Of a stretch of 10,505 nt of DNA, positions 1 through 7,349 are shown piece after piece. The number at the start of each line of letters is the position of its first letter. Position 1 is the stretch's first letter. The stretch is taken from NCBI GenBank assembly GCA_021845835.1, contig JAJZVE010000112.1, forward strand, positions 1 through 10,505. The letters are read 5' to 3'. A program made the position numbers and the translations under genes. The DNA is from Pseudomonadota bacterium (GTDB lineage Bacteria > Pseudomonadota > Alphaproteobacteria > Acetobacterales > Acetobacteraceae). The notes below the pieces were generated by a model, which was given only the letters and a program-made list of their open reading frames with translations, was not told the origin of the DNA and made no database searches.

Positions 1-328
1 GCGTGAGCACCAGGTCCGGTTGCAGGTCGCGTTTGAGAGCCTCGAACGTCTCCTTCAACGGCCCGAAGGCGGCGGGGAAGAAGCCGTCCCGGACATCATG
101 GACATCGACGCGCGCCTCGGCTGCACCGCCGAGGAAGCTGCGCGCGCTCGCCTCCGCCTCCGCGGCGCGGTCCCGTGTGGCCGAGAACACCACCCAGCGC
201 ACCCGCGATCCCGGATACCGCGCCAGCAGGGTCAGCAGCGCGCCGCCCGCGCCAATCTCGATGTCGTCGGCATGCGCACCGAGGCAGAGAATGGTAAGCG
301 GTGTACGCTCCGGGACCAGGCGCAGCAT
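1..328 (-). CDS. PIG-L/LmbE family deacetylase, C-terminus cut by window edge
   Basis: The first 109 codons are present and the gene runs off the left edge. Residues 17-29 read GAHADDIEIGAGG, the metal-site signature of PIG-L/LmbE de-N-acetylases. In that family the His (H19) and second Asp (D22) bind zinc and the first Asp (D21) is the general base. The following strand (RVRWVVFSATRDRAAEAEASA) matches the family's second beta strand and helix. Family members remove acetyl groups from N-acetylated sugars such as GlcNAc. The ATG overlaps the stop of the upstream nucleotidyltransferase (TGAATG, stop at 329-331), so the two are probably translationally coupled. The substrate cannot be told from sequence. 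The context suggests an amino sugar of a surface glycan, although some PIG-L proteins in sugar clusters have no proven substrate. The second zinc His lies outside the window. Confidence 0.88.
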   Translation of the reverse strand, partial: MLRLVPERTPLTILCLGAHADDIEIGAGGALLTLLARYPGSRVRWVVFSATRDRAAEAEASARSFLGGAAEARVDVHDVRDGFFPAAFGPLKETFEALKRDLQPDLVLT

Positions 329-1174
329 TCAGTCGGCCGTCGCGCGCGTGAGGTCGGCGTGCTGCGACCCCGCTTCCGGCGCGGCGTGCCGCCACAGCTC
401 CCACGGCGCCGGGCCACGCGCCAGCAGGCTTTCCAGCGTCTGCAGGTCCTTGAACGTGTCGCAGCAGCGCCAGAACCCGGCATACGGATACGCGACCAGC
501 TTGCGCGCCGCGATCAGCCGGCGGAACGGTTCCAGCACCAGTTCCTCGCCCGGCCGCATGTAGTCGAAAATCTCGCGACGGAAGGCAAAAAATCCGGCAT
601 TGATCCAGGCATTCGCCTGCTCGGGGTCGAGCACGCCGGTGACACGCCCCTCCCGGTCGTGGTTGACGAGATGGAGGGAGATGTTCGGCCGTGCGATCAT
701 GCAGGCACCGACCGCGTCCGTCTTGACCAGCCGGTCGGTGATGGCGGGCAGCGGGCAGTCGGTCAGCCCGTCGCTGTAGTTGGCGAGAAACACGTCGTCC
801 TCGCGCAGGAAGCGCCGCACCGCCATCAGCCGTTCGCCGATATTCGCATCCTGCCCGGTATCCACCAGCGTGATGCGCCAGTCGTCCATGTCGCGCTTCA
901 ACAGCTCCAGGCGCGTCCCACCGCCGGAAAGAACAAAGTCGTTGGATATCCATTCCTGGTAGCCGGCAAAGAATTCCTTGATCGTCGCCCCCTTGTAGCC
1001 GAGGCAAAGAATGAAGTCCTTATGGCCGAAATGGGCATAGTATTTCATCAGGTGCCACAGAATCGGCCGCGTCCCCAGCGGCACCATCGGCTTCGGCAGG
1101 TCGCCGCCGCCGTTGCCATAGGCGGCCCCGCGCATGCGCAGGCCCTGGCCGCCGCAGAACAGAACCACTTTCAT
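329..1174 (-). CDS. Sugar-1-phosphate nucleotidyltransferase, glucose-1-phosphate cytidylyltransferase (RfbF)-like
   Basis: This 281-residue protein should join an NTP to a sugar-1-phosphate, giving an NDP-sugar in the cytoplasm. It starts with MKVVLFCGGQGLRMR, the nucleotide-binding loop. It continues with PKPMVPLGTRPILWHLMKYY (residues 27-46), a hallmark of the RfbF/CDP-glucose pyrophosphorylase branch, where K28 should contact phosphate. WRITLVDTG (99-107) and NYSDGLTD (132-139, metal-binding D135) also match RfbF. The usual RfbF loop after GTRL (SEET) is absent and replaced by a Gly-rich GAAYGNGGGD, so the preference for CTP is uncertain. The tail is about 20 residues longer than RfbF. 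The start is ATG with GGAGG seven bases upstream. The gene begins 13 bp after the C-methyltransferase stop and its own stop overlaps the deacetylase start. Together these suggest one operon making a modified NDP-sugar. Confidence 0.85.
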   Translation of the reverse strand: MKVVLFCGGQGLRMRGAAYGNGGGDLPKPMVPLGTRPILWHLMKYYAHFGHKDFILCLGYKGATIKEFFAGYQEWISNDFVLSGGGTRLELLKRDMDDWRITLVDTGQDANIGERLMAVRRFLREDDVFLANYSDGLTDCPLPAITDRLVKTDAVGACMIARPNISLHLVNHDREGRVTGVLDPEQANAWINAGFFAFRREIFDYMRPGEELVLEPFRRLIAARKLVAYPYAGFWRCCDTFKDLQTLESLLARGPAPWELWRHAAPEAGSQHADLTRATAD

Positions 1175-1187
1175 GCGCGTCCCTCCG

Positions 1188-2459
1188 TCACGCGAGGATC
1201 TCCGGACGAGGTATCGGCACGATCAGGCGCGTGCCGCGCGCGGTCAGCGGCGCCAGTTGCCGCGCGATTTCGTCCTTCAGGTTCCACGGCAGGATCAGCA
1301 CGTAATCCGGCCGCGCGGCCTCCAGCGCCTCCGGCTGTCGGATCGGGATGCGCGTCCCTGGCAGAAAACGACCCCATTTGTAGGGATTGCGATCGACCGT
1401 GAAGTCCAGCAGGTCGGTGCGGATGCCGCAGTAGTTCAGCAGCGTGTTGCCCTTGCCCGGCGCGCCGTAGCCGGCGATGCGCGCCCCCTCGTGCTTCAGC
1501 CCGATCAGCAGTGTCAGCAGGGCGTGCTTGGTGCGCTGCACGCGCTCGGCAAAGGCGGCGTACGTGGCCAGGTCGCGCAGCCCGGCGTCGCCTTCCGCTG
1601 CCCGCAGGCGCGCAACCGACGCCTCCGTCGCACGAGCCGCAGCGGCGTGGCAGCCATAGATGCGCAAGGAACCGCCATGCGTCCAAAGTTCTTCGACATC
1701 GAACAGCCGCATCCCGTGCGCCACGAACAGTGATTCCACGGCGGCAAGCGAGAAATAGGAAAAATGCTCGTGGTAGATTGTGTCGAACTGATTGCCAGCG
1801 ATCAGCCGCGCCAAATGCGGGAACTCCAGCGTCACCACGCCCTCGGGCTTCAGGACCGCAGCAATGCCGGCAACGAAGTCGTTCAGGTCCGGCACCTGCG
1901 CCAGCACGTTGTTGCCGACGAGCAGATCAGCCGCGCGCCCCTCCGCCGCCAGCTGCTCGCCCAGGGCGCGGCCGAAGAATGCGACCAGCGTGGGCACGCC
2001 CACCTTCTCCGCCGCCGCCGCCACGTTGCGCGCCGGCTCGATGCCGAGACAGGGGATGCCTCGCGCCACCATGTTGCGCAGCAGATAGCCGTCGTTGCTT
2101 GCCACCTCGATCGCGAAGCTCCGCGGTCCGAGGCCGAAGCGCTCCACCACCATCGCCACGTAGTCGCGTGCGTGCCGGAGCCATGCCTCGGAATACGAGG
2201 AAAAATAAGCGTATTCGGTAAATATTGAAACCGGCGATAGGTATTCGCGCAGCTGCGCCAGCCAGCAGGCCGGGCAGATCTGCACGTCCAGCGGATAGAA
2301 CGTCTCCGGCCCGTTCACCTGCTCGGCGGAAAGAAAGCTCTCGCAGGGCGGGGAGACGCCGAGATCGACGAACGGATGCAGACGACCGCCGCAGGCACGA
2401 CAGCCTGGAACGGCGGCGGTCTGCGCCGCTTGGGTCAGTGAGGCAGAGGCACCGTCCAT
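1188..2459 (-). CDS. SAM-dependent sugar C-methyltransferase (TylC3/TcaB9 type)
   Basis: The 423-residue protein has the three-part layout of NDP-sugar C-methyltransferases. The N-terminal zinc domain has Cys20, Cys23, Cys62 and Cys65 (CRAC...CPAC). The Rossmann SAM domain has motif I, EVASNDGYLL (from E118). The C-terminal domain carries AGYGAPGKGNTLLNYCGI and VDRNPYKWGRFLPGT. The YHEHFSYFSL motif just past residue 200 corresponds to the TcaB9 catalytic region, where a His is the general base that deprotonates C3 of the keto-sugar. The enzyme should therefore place a methyl branch on an NDP-4-keto-6-deoxyhexose. I chose ATG at 2459, with GGAG 11 bases upstream and a length close to the family. 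A TTG at 2492 would add 11 uncharacteristic residues (MTSDFRGDGNA). It lies 13 bp before the nucleotidyltransferase gene. No 4,6-dehydratase is visible in the window, so the keto-sugar must come from elsewhere. Confidence 0.9.
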   Translation of the reverse strand: MDGASASLTQAAQTAAVPGCRACGGRLHPFVDLGVSPPCESFLSAEQVNGPETFYPLDVQICPACWLAQLREYLSPVSIFTEYAYFSSYSEAWLRHARDYVAMVVERFGLGPRSFAIEVASNDGYLLRNMVARGIPCLGIEPARNVAAAAEKVGVPTLVAFFGRALGEQLAAEGRAADLLVGNNVLAQVPDLNDFVAGIAAVLKPEGVVTLEFPHLARLIAGNQFDTIYHEHFSYFSLAAVESLFVAHGMRLFDVEELWTHGGSLRIYGCHAAAARATEASVARLRAAEGDAGLRDLATYAAFAERVQRTKHALLTLLIGLKHEGARIAGYGAPGKGNTLLNYCGIRTDLLDFTVDRNPYKWGRFLPGTRIPIRQPEALEAARPDYVLILPWNLKDEIARQLAPLTARGTRLIVPIPRPEILA

Positions 2460-2570
2460 GGCGTTGCCGTCTCCACGGAAATCAGAGGTCAATAGAACGA
2501 GTTCAGGCGCGGAAGGTTCTCGGCTGGCGCGGGACTGCAGAACGGCCCCGTATTTTGCTTTTGTCGGCCC

Positions 2571-3596
2571 TCAACTGGAAGTTATTACCAGGGACGCAGA
2601 CGTCTCCTCCTCCCCCGTCGTCGGGCGGTTCGGTTGCGCGGCAACCGGCACCCGCTTGAGCCATGCCTCACGCCAGTAGGGATAAATTTCGCGCGCGCAG
2701 AACCAGCGGCCGATCGACCGTTCGCCGGTGCAGACGGGGCCTTCCAGCTCGATGCAGTCGTTCCTGAAGATCAGCATCCGGCCGCTGGATTCCTCGATGA
2801 TGCGGCTCAGCCGCCGGCGCACGCGAAACCGCTTGCCGCATTCCGTCGCCATCTCGGGTGCTGAAAAATAGAGACCCCGGTTGGTGTTCTTCGCGTCAAG
2901 CGTGCGCGCGATCTCGGCCGCGGAGCGCACTTCGACCCACTCCCCCGGCTGCAGGTTGAGCGGCACGGACTTGGGCGTTCCCGCCATGCGCCGCGGGCGC
3001 GGCAACCCGGCCGCAGGCCGGCGCAAGAGGCTACGCAGTTCCCATGGCAGAATGCGGACCAGAAACAGCCGCGCCAGCCGGCCCCAGGTGATGTTGCCGC
3101 TCTGTGCTTCGCGCGCGTATTGTCGGACATCCCAGCCTGCCAGTGCCGTGGTCGCGCGCCGGGCCTCGGTGGCCTGGCAGCGGTAGAGGTCCGGGTTATC
3201 GGGTTGGCGCGCGTTCGCCTCCGCCGCGCGCGCCAGGGCCGCCAGCGCGGCGGGATCGGGGCGGCGCGGCGGCAGGGCGTTCGGCGCCATGCGCGCAAGC
3301 CAGGCGTCCTTCCAGTAGATGCGACATGCCGCCTGGCAGCCGCCGTGGCCGCCGCCGTCGCAGCGCAGGTCATCGAGAAACACCACGTCCGCCATGCGCC
3401 GGCTGGCCACCGGGCTGATCGTGTCACAGATCTTCTCGACGCGCTTCGCCACCGTGAGGACGCGGCCATAGTTTTGCAGCATTTCCGGCATGAACGGCAC
3501 CCCGCCGAGGGTGCCGCCGGCGTCCAGGGTGGACAGGATCTCGGCCGGGCTGCGCAGCGCCACGCGGTCGCCGGGGCGGAGGCGATCGATCGTCAT
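2571..3596 (-). CDS. Conserved protein of unknown function with two copies of a Cys/Trp-rich module
   Basis: This 341-residue protein has no signal peptide or membrane segment. Residues 7-103 and 215-316 are two diverged copies of one module. Each begins [R/Q]PGxxVxxRSxxEIxxTLDA, continues with G...F..PEM...CG or YGR.., and ends Y[W/P]..[D/E]AWLxR[M/V]. Copy 1 holds C57, C79, H84, C87 and C91 in LRCDGGGHGGCQAACRIYWK, which looks like a metal or cofactor site. Copy 2 keeps C253, C281, C289 and C300 but lacks the equivalent of C87. The linker (about 104-214) is Ala/Arg-rich and helical. The opening RPGD.V.LRS resembles a small SH3-like barrel. From memory, such proteins sit near surface polysaccharide genes, but I know of no assigned function. 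The ATG at 3596 has AGGAGA 12 bases upstream. The open frame continues upstream only through pseudogene remnants, so longer starts are rejected. Confidence 0.8.
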   Translation of the reverse strand: MTIDRLRPGDRVALRSPAEILSTLDAGGTLGGVPFMPEMLQNYGRVLTVAKRVEKICDTISPVASRRMADVVFLDDLRCDGGGHGGCQAACRIYWKDAWLARMAPNALPPRRPDPAALAALARAAEANARQPDNPDLYRCQATEARRATTALAGWDVRQYAREAQSGNITWGRLARLFLVRILPWELRSLLRRPAAGLPRPRRMAGTPKSVPLNLQPGEWVEVRSAAEIARTLDAKNTNRGLYFSAPEMATECGKRFRVRRRLSRIIEESSGRMLIFRNDCIELEGPVCTGERSIGRWFCAREIYPYWREAWLKRVPVAAQPNRPTTGEEETSASLVITSS

Positions 3597-3615
3597 GCGG
3601 CGGTCTTCTCTCCTG

Positions 3616-3631
3616 ACTTGCCGCGGCAAGT
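3616..3631. promoter_or_regulatory. Perfect 16-bp palindrome upstream of the two-module gene
   Basis: ACTTGCCGCGGCAAGT is its own reverse complement over all 16 bases. It lies 19 bp upstream of the ATG at 3596, next to the ribosome-binding site. With no loop bases it is a better candidate for a dimeric repressor site than for an RNA hairpin. No regulator is identified and chance is not excluded. Confidence 0.35.
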
Positions 3632-3719
3632 TAGCGGAGCCAGTTCGCGCGGCGGGATCACGATGCCGCAACGCCGCCGCCTGCGCGGCAACGTGAAGAA
3701 CCGTGATGGTACGCTGATT

Positions 3720-4488
3720 GTTCCAATGCGGCAGCCGCGTGGAATAGATCGAGCACGGCTGCAGCCGCCGCGCCGTCGCCGCGGCGCCGGCAACCGCGAG
3801 CAGCAGCGGCACCGCCTGCGGGTCGATGCGGCCGGGAAGCCGGCGGCGCCAAGCAGCGCCGGCGTGCCCGCCGGCAGGCCGGGCGCGAGGTGGCCGAGCA
3901 GCGCGCCGAGCAGGGCACCGATGGCGAGCGTCGGCGCGAACAGCCCGCCGGGCGCACCGCTGCCCAGGCAGCACGTCGTCGCCAGCCTGCGCAGCGGCAG
4001 CAGCGCGCCGCCGAGCGGCACATCATAGACTGCTGACGCCATCCCCGCCCGGCACCGCAGACGGCAAGCAGCCGGCGTTGCGGCACGTCCAGCTCGGCCC
4101 TGCCGGCGAGCAAGCTGGCGGCGGCGGCACCAGCCTGCTTCGGTGCCCCTTCCCGCCCCAGGGCTGCCCCCAGGCCGACGCCGACAATCGACAGCGCCGC
4201 GCGCGCCAGCGCCGGCGCCGCATCCATGTGCCCATCGTGCAGCCAGATAGCGGCCCCGACCTCGCCGCCAAGCCCGCCGAAATGCTGGCCCGCCGGTGCC
4301 CGCGCCACCGCGGCGAAGAAGCAGCCGCTGCGATCGTCCCAGGCGAATTGCTGGACCGCATGCAGCAGATCCATGAGCAGCCTGGCGGCATGCCCCGCCA
4401 GCACGCCGGTCACGGCCAGCAGCGCCCAGAAGCGCGGCGTCAGGCTCGCGGCAAGATCGAGGTTCGGCTGCGGGGAAGAACGCTGCAT
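3720..4488 (-). pseudogene. Degraded CLC-family chloride channel/transporter gene
   Basis: Pieces of one CLC protein lie in order but in three frames. Frame 1 (from ATG 4488) gives the first membrane helix and then VGVGLGAALGREGAPKQAG, a variant of the CLC GREGP anion-filter motif. At about 4042-4053 (GCCGGGCGGGGATG) a base appears lost, and the next frame continues GMASAVYDVPLGGALL. That piece jumps straight to RRLATTCCLGSGAPGGLFAPTL, skipping roughly 140 residues of helices normally between these motifs. At about 3826-3846 the frame changes again, to DPQAVPLLLAVAGAAATARRL and SIYSTRL, the usual CLC end, having lost the TTQGPISAVV region. A shorter gap near the front, after VARAPA, removes about 25 residues. 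About 770 bp remain where an intact gene would need about 1.3 kb. Such a protein cannot form a pore. The 3' limit is approximate. Confidence 0.85.
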
Positions 4489-4557
4489 CGCGCGCCACCA
4501 ACGGCGGCGCCGCGCCCGCGTTGCGACATCCCCCTCCGCGGCTTCCGGACGAACGCG

Positions 4558-4854
4558 CTATGGCGCCGCCAGCTTCGCCCCGCCGCCGGCCTTCGCGGCA
4601 TGCGCCGCGGCGAGCGACGGCACCTCGATGTCGATCTCCAGCATCGAATAAGCGTCGCCACGGTCCAGCTTCACCTGCACCTTCTCGCGCTCCAGCGGGA
4701 AGTGCTTGGCGATCACGCCGAGGATCTCCTCCTTCAGCGTTGCCATCAGGTCCGACCCGCCGGAGACTGCCCGCTCGTGGGCGAGCAGGATCTGCAGCCG
4801 CTCGCGTGCGACTGGCGCGCTCGGCCGTGGCCTGAGAAAGCCGAACAGGTTCAT
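4558..4854 (-). CDS. minE: MinE, topological specificity factor of cell division
   Basis: The 98-residue protein has the full MinE layout. The membrane-targeting start is MNLFGFLR. The anti-MinCD helix is RERLQILLAHERA (about residues 18-30), the segment that binds MinD and stimulates its ATPase. The topological-specificity domain follows, with LKEEILGVIAKHF and VQVKLDRGDAYSMLEIDIEVP. MinE drives MinCD off the membrane near midcell so that the division inhibitor concentrates at the poles. Its ATG overlaps the minD stop by four bases (ATGA). GGAGG lies eight bases upstream inside the minD end, so the two are translationally coupled. The Ala/Gly-rich tail (AAAHAAKAGGGAKLAAP) is a low-complexity extension. 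Downstream lies only the CLC wreck, with no clear terminator. Confidence 0.97.
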   Translation of the reverse strand: MNLFGFLRPRPSAPVARERLQILLAHERAVSGGSDLMATLKEEILGVIAKHFPLEREKVQVKLDRGDAYSMLEIDIEVPSLAAAHAAKAGGGAKLAAP

Positions 4855-5666
4855 GCCACTCGCCTCCCGAACAGCTTGCTCATGAAGCCGCGACGCTCCT
4901 CCGGCACCGAGACCGGCACCGTCTCGCCCTGCAGCCGCTTCACCGCGTCGATATAGGCCCGCGCCGGCGCGCTCTCCGGCGCATGCAGCGTCACCGGCGA
5001 ACCGACGTTGGAGGCGGCGAGCACCACCTCGCTTTCCGGAATGATGCCAAGCAGCGGGATCGACAGGATCTCCAGCACGTCCTCCATCTTCAGCATTTCG
5101 CCGCGCATTGCGCGCGCCGGGTGGTAGCGTGTCAGCAGCAGGTGTTTTTCCACCCGCTCGCCGCGCTCGGCCTTCGCGGTCTTGGCATCGAGCATGCCGA
5201 TGATGCGGTCGGAATCGCGCACCGAGGAAATCTCCGGGTTGGTGACGACCACGGCAATGTCGGCGTTGCGCATCGCCAGCATCGCGCCCTTCTCGATGCC
5301 GGCCGGACTGTCACAGATCACCCAGTCGAATTTCTCCCGCAGCTCGTTGATGACCCGGGCCACGCCTTCCTGCGTCAGCGCGTCCTTGTCGCGCGTCTGG
5401 CTGGCGGGCAGCAGGTGCAGGTTCTCAAGCCGCTTGTCGCGGATCAGCGCCTGCGGCAATCGTGCGTCGCCCTGGATCACGTTGATCAGGTCGAACACCA
5501 CGCGCCGCTCCGCGCCCATCACCAGGTCAAGGTTGCGCAGACCCACGTCGAAATCCACCACGACGACGCTGCGGCCTGACTGCGCCAGCGCCGCCCCCAA
5601 CGCCGCGGTCGAGGTCGTCTTGCCCACCCCGCCCTTGCCCGACGTCACTACCAGCACTTTGGCCAT
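4851..5666 (-). CDS. minD: MinD, septum-site-determining ATPase
   Basis: The 271-residue protein is a deviant Walker A ATPase of the MinD/ParA group. SGKGGVGKTTS (residues 9-19) carries the signature K11 and P-loop K16. VVVDFDVGLRNLDLVMG is the switch I region with the conserved D.D.GLRNLD. FDWVICDSPAGIEKGA is Walker B/switch II. The end GFMSKLFGRRVA is the amphipathic membrane-targeting helix. MinD-ATP dimers bind the inner membrane, recruit MinC and are released by MinE. I chose ATG at 5666, because MAKVLVVTSGKGG matches the family start and GGAAGGG lies 11 bases upstream. A start at 5711 would add 15 Gly/Arg-rich residues. The gene follows minC by 54 bp and overlaps minE. Confidence 0.97.
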   Translation of the reverse strand: MAKVLVVTSGKGGVGKTTSTAALGAALAQSGRSVVVVDFDVGLRNLDLVMGAERRVVFDLINVIQGDARLPQALIRDKRLENLHLLPASQTRDKDALTQEGVARVINELREKFDWVICDSPAGIEKGAMLAMRNADIAVVVTNPEISSVRDSDRIIGMLDAKTAKAERGERVEKHLLLTRYHPARAMRGEMLKMEDVLEILSIPLLGIIPESEVVLAASNVGSPVTLHAPESAPARAYIDAVKRLQGETVPVSVPEERRGFMSKLFGRRVA

Positions 5667-5720
5667 TCGATTTCGTACCCTTCCAGGGCCGCCCCCACCG
5701 GCCGCCCGCAACGCTTTATG

Positions 5721-6413
5721 TCAGTCCAGGCCTGCCACGATCATCTGCTCGCCGGACAGCCATGCCTGGGCGGGCTTGCCGCGCAACTGCGGCTCGATGT
5801 CGTCGGCGGTGCGATACAGCCCGTCGATCGCCAGCAATTCCGCTTCCAGTTTGCGGCAGAAGATGCGCGCCGCGGCATTGCCCGACATGCCGGCAACCGC
5901 CCGGCCGCGCAGCGTGCCGTAGATGTGGATGGAGCCGCCCGCCACCACCTCGGCGCCGGAACCGACGCTGCCTACCACGGTCACGTCGCCGCGCGGGAAC
6001 ACGATCGACTGGCCGGAGCGCACCGGCTGGTCGAGCAGCAGGGAGGCTGGTTCTGGCGGCGGCGGGGCTTCCGGCTCCGTCGCCGCGATGCCGTCGGCGA
6101 CAGTGCGCCCGCCTGCCAGCAGCGGCGGCAGCGCGACGCCGACGGCGTTCGGCTCGATCCCTTCGATGCCGACCAGGCGGATGCCGCGCGCGGCCAGCGC
6201 CTCGATCAGCCCGGCCACCAGTTGCGGCACCGCGGCGAGCGCCGTGAGATCCGCCACCACCGGCTTGCCGGCGAAATAGGCCGGAGAGCGTTGGATTTGC
6301 GCATCAAGGCCACCCAGCCATTCGTCGAGCGGCGGCTCCGGCACCAGCACGAGTGCAATGAAGGAGCGGCCACGGACTCGGACAAAGGGGCGGGAGCGCG
6401 ATGCGGTTGCCAC
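5721..6413 (-). CDS. minC: MinC, septum-site-determining FtsZ inhibitor
   Basis: The 230-residue protein has the two MinC domains. Residues 1 to about 100 form the N-terminal FtsZ-antagonist domain (RGRSFIALVLVPEPPLDEWLGGLDAQI, FAGKPVVADLTAL, LIEALAARGIRLVGIEG). A Pro/Glu-rich linker (EPEAPPPPEP) follows. The C-terminal beta-helix has VRSGQSIVFPRGDVTVVGSVGSGAEVVAGGSIHIYGTLRGRAVAG, including the RSGQ motif that contacts MinD, and then IFCRKLEAELLAIDG.YR. The start is GTG: an in-frame TAG three codons upstream (6423-6425) rules out an earlier start, and there is no early internal ATG. No good Shine-Dalgarno is seen, so expression may be modest. MinC prevents FtsZ polymerisation at the poles. 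The order minC-minD-minE is the usual operon order. Confidence 0.95.
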   Translation of the reverse strand: MATASRSRPFVRVRGRSFIALVLVPEPPLDEWLGGLDAQIQRSPAYFAGKPVVADLTALAAVPQLVAGLIEALAARGIRLVGIEGIEPNAVGVALPPLLAGGRTVADGIAATEPEAPPPPEPASLLLDQPVRSGQSIVFPRGDVTVVGSVGSGAEVVAGGSIHIYGTLRGRAVAGMSGNAAARIFCRKLEAELLAIDGLYRTADDIEPQLRGKPAQAWLSGEQMIVAGLD

Positions 6414-6481
6414 AGGGCGGGGCTAACGTCCGCTCCCGGTTCCGTCAACCGATTCGCCGATTCGATACGCGGTTTTGCGGA

Positions 6482-7201
6482 CTATGGCTGTGGCACCACG
6501 CCCGGCGCCGGGGTGCCGGCGGGGGGCAGGGGCGCCGCAGCGCCGCGCGTGACCGGCGTCAGAGTCTCCGGCGTGCCGCCGATCGCCTGCACCGCCATCA
6601 CCTGCCCGTAGCGGGTCTGCAATGCATAGCCCTGTGCGGCAACCTTGACACCGGGTTGCAGGAGGTTGGCGATCCCGGCGGCGGCGCCGGCCGGCAGGCG
6701 CAGCTCCGTGCCGTCGCCGAGCAGGGCGCCATCGGTTTCTCCGTCCGGGTTGTGCAGCGGGCGCAGCACGCGGCCGGACAGCGTGGCCTCCCGCGCCCCC
6801 GGCGGTGGCCGCCCCTGGGTGTCCTTGCGCCTGGGGGCGAGCAGGGGCGCCAGCGGCGCACCGGGTTCAGCCACGGCGGTGCCGGTGCGCGCGTCGGTCA
6901 GGCTGGCGGCGGCCAGCACGCCGGGCGTTCGGGTACGCCAGCCCTGCACGTGGACGCTGTCGCCCGGCTGCACTGCCGCCTCCAGACTCGCCGCAAGCCG
7001 CGTCGAGACGTGCACCTCGGTGCCGTCGTCGAGCAGCACGCCGTTGACCACACCGTCCGGGGCAAGGGTGAAGCTGCGTACGGTGCCGTCCACGCTGCTG
7101 CTGCCCTGGGCGCCGACGGGCAGCGCGGTGCCGGCTGGAAGCTCGGCGGCGAGCGCCGCAACAGGCAGTGCAGCGGCCAGCAGGATGATTCGCAGGGACA
7201 T
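6482..7201 (-). CDS. Secreted or periplasmic protein with two tandem OB-like repeats, function unknown
   Basis: The 239-residue protein starts MSLRIILLAAALPVAALAAELP, a Sec signal peptide with likely cleavage near residues 18-19 and no lipobox Cys. The mature part holds two copies of a roughly 52-residue module, about 37-88 and 141-192. Each has [D/S]GxVxxxxx.PDGxxxGxLLxDGTE[V/L]xx....A......VQPGxxVxxQG[W/Y]. The alternating beta pattern resembles bacterial OB-fold or DUF5666-like modules, which is a resemblance only. The C-terminus is Pro/Ala-rich (GAAAPLPPAGTPAPGVVPQP). ATG 7201 has GGAGG six bases upstream. An earlier start at 7294 would add 31 Arg/Cys-rich residues before the signal peptide and is rejected. 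The gene lies 68 bp ahead of minC on the same strand and may share its transcript. There is no evidence linking it to division. Confidence 0.85.
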   Translation of the reverse strand: MSLRIILLAAALPVAALAAELPAGTALPVGAQGSSSVDGTVRSFTLAPDGVVNGVLLDDGTEVHVSTRLAASLEAAVQPGDSVHVQGWRTRTPGVLAAASLTDARTGTAVAEPGAPLAPLLAPRRKDTQGRPPPGAREATLSGRVLRPLHNPDGETDGALLGDGTELRLPAGAAAGIANLLQPGVKVAAQGYALQTRYGQVMAVQAIGGTPETLTPVTRGAAAPLPPAGTPAPGVVPQP

Positions 7202-7349
7202 GGGTATCCTCCGTCGCGCGGCCCCACATCCCGAAGTCCGCCCGCAGCGCGAAGTTGCATCCGGTACGGCATACCGAAATAGTCTACAAGTCAAACCTTG
7301 CCATGTGCAAATAATTTACTGGATTTCGCCTCACAGCAGCACTATTCGT

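Noticed and set aside
20..1402. 460-codon open frame on the plus strand
   Set aside because: It lies opposite three well-supported minus-strand genes, its translation is Arg/Pro-rich with no family pattern, and it is a by-product of high GC content.
2460..2492. TTG start of the C-methyltransferase at 2492
   Set aside because: It adds 11 residues not expected in the family, whereas ATG 2459 has GGAG at workable spacing. It remains possible.
2571..3974. 467-codon version of the two-module protein with a longer N-terminus
   Set aside because: The extra 126 residues are the out-of-place CLC C-terminus and spacer; the ATG at 3596 has its own ribosome-binding site and begins the first module.
4489..4557. 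Rho-independent terminator after minE
   Set aside because: GC-rich symmetric stretches such as CGGCGCCG are present but no T-run follows on the minus strand.
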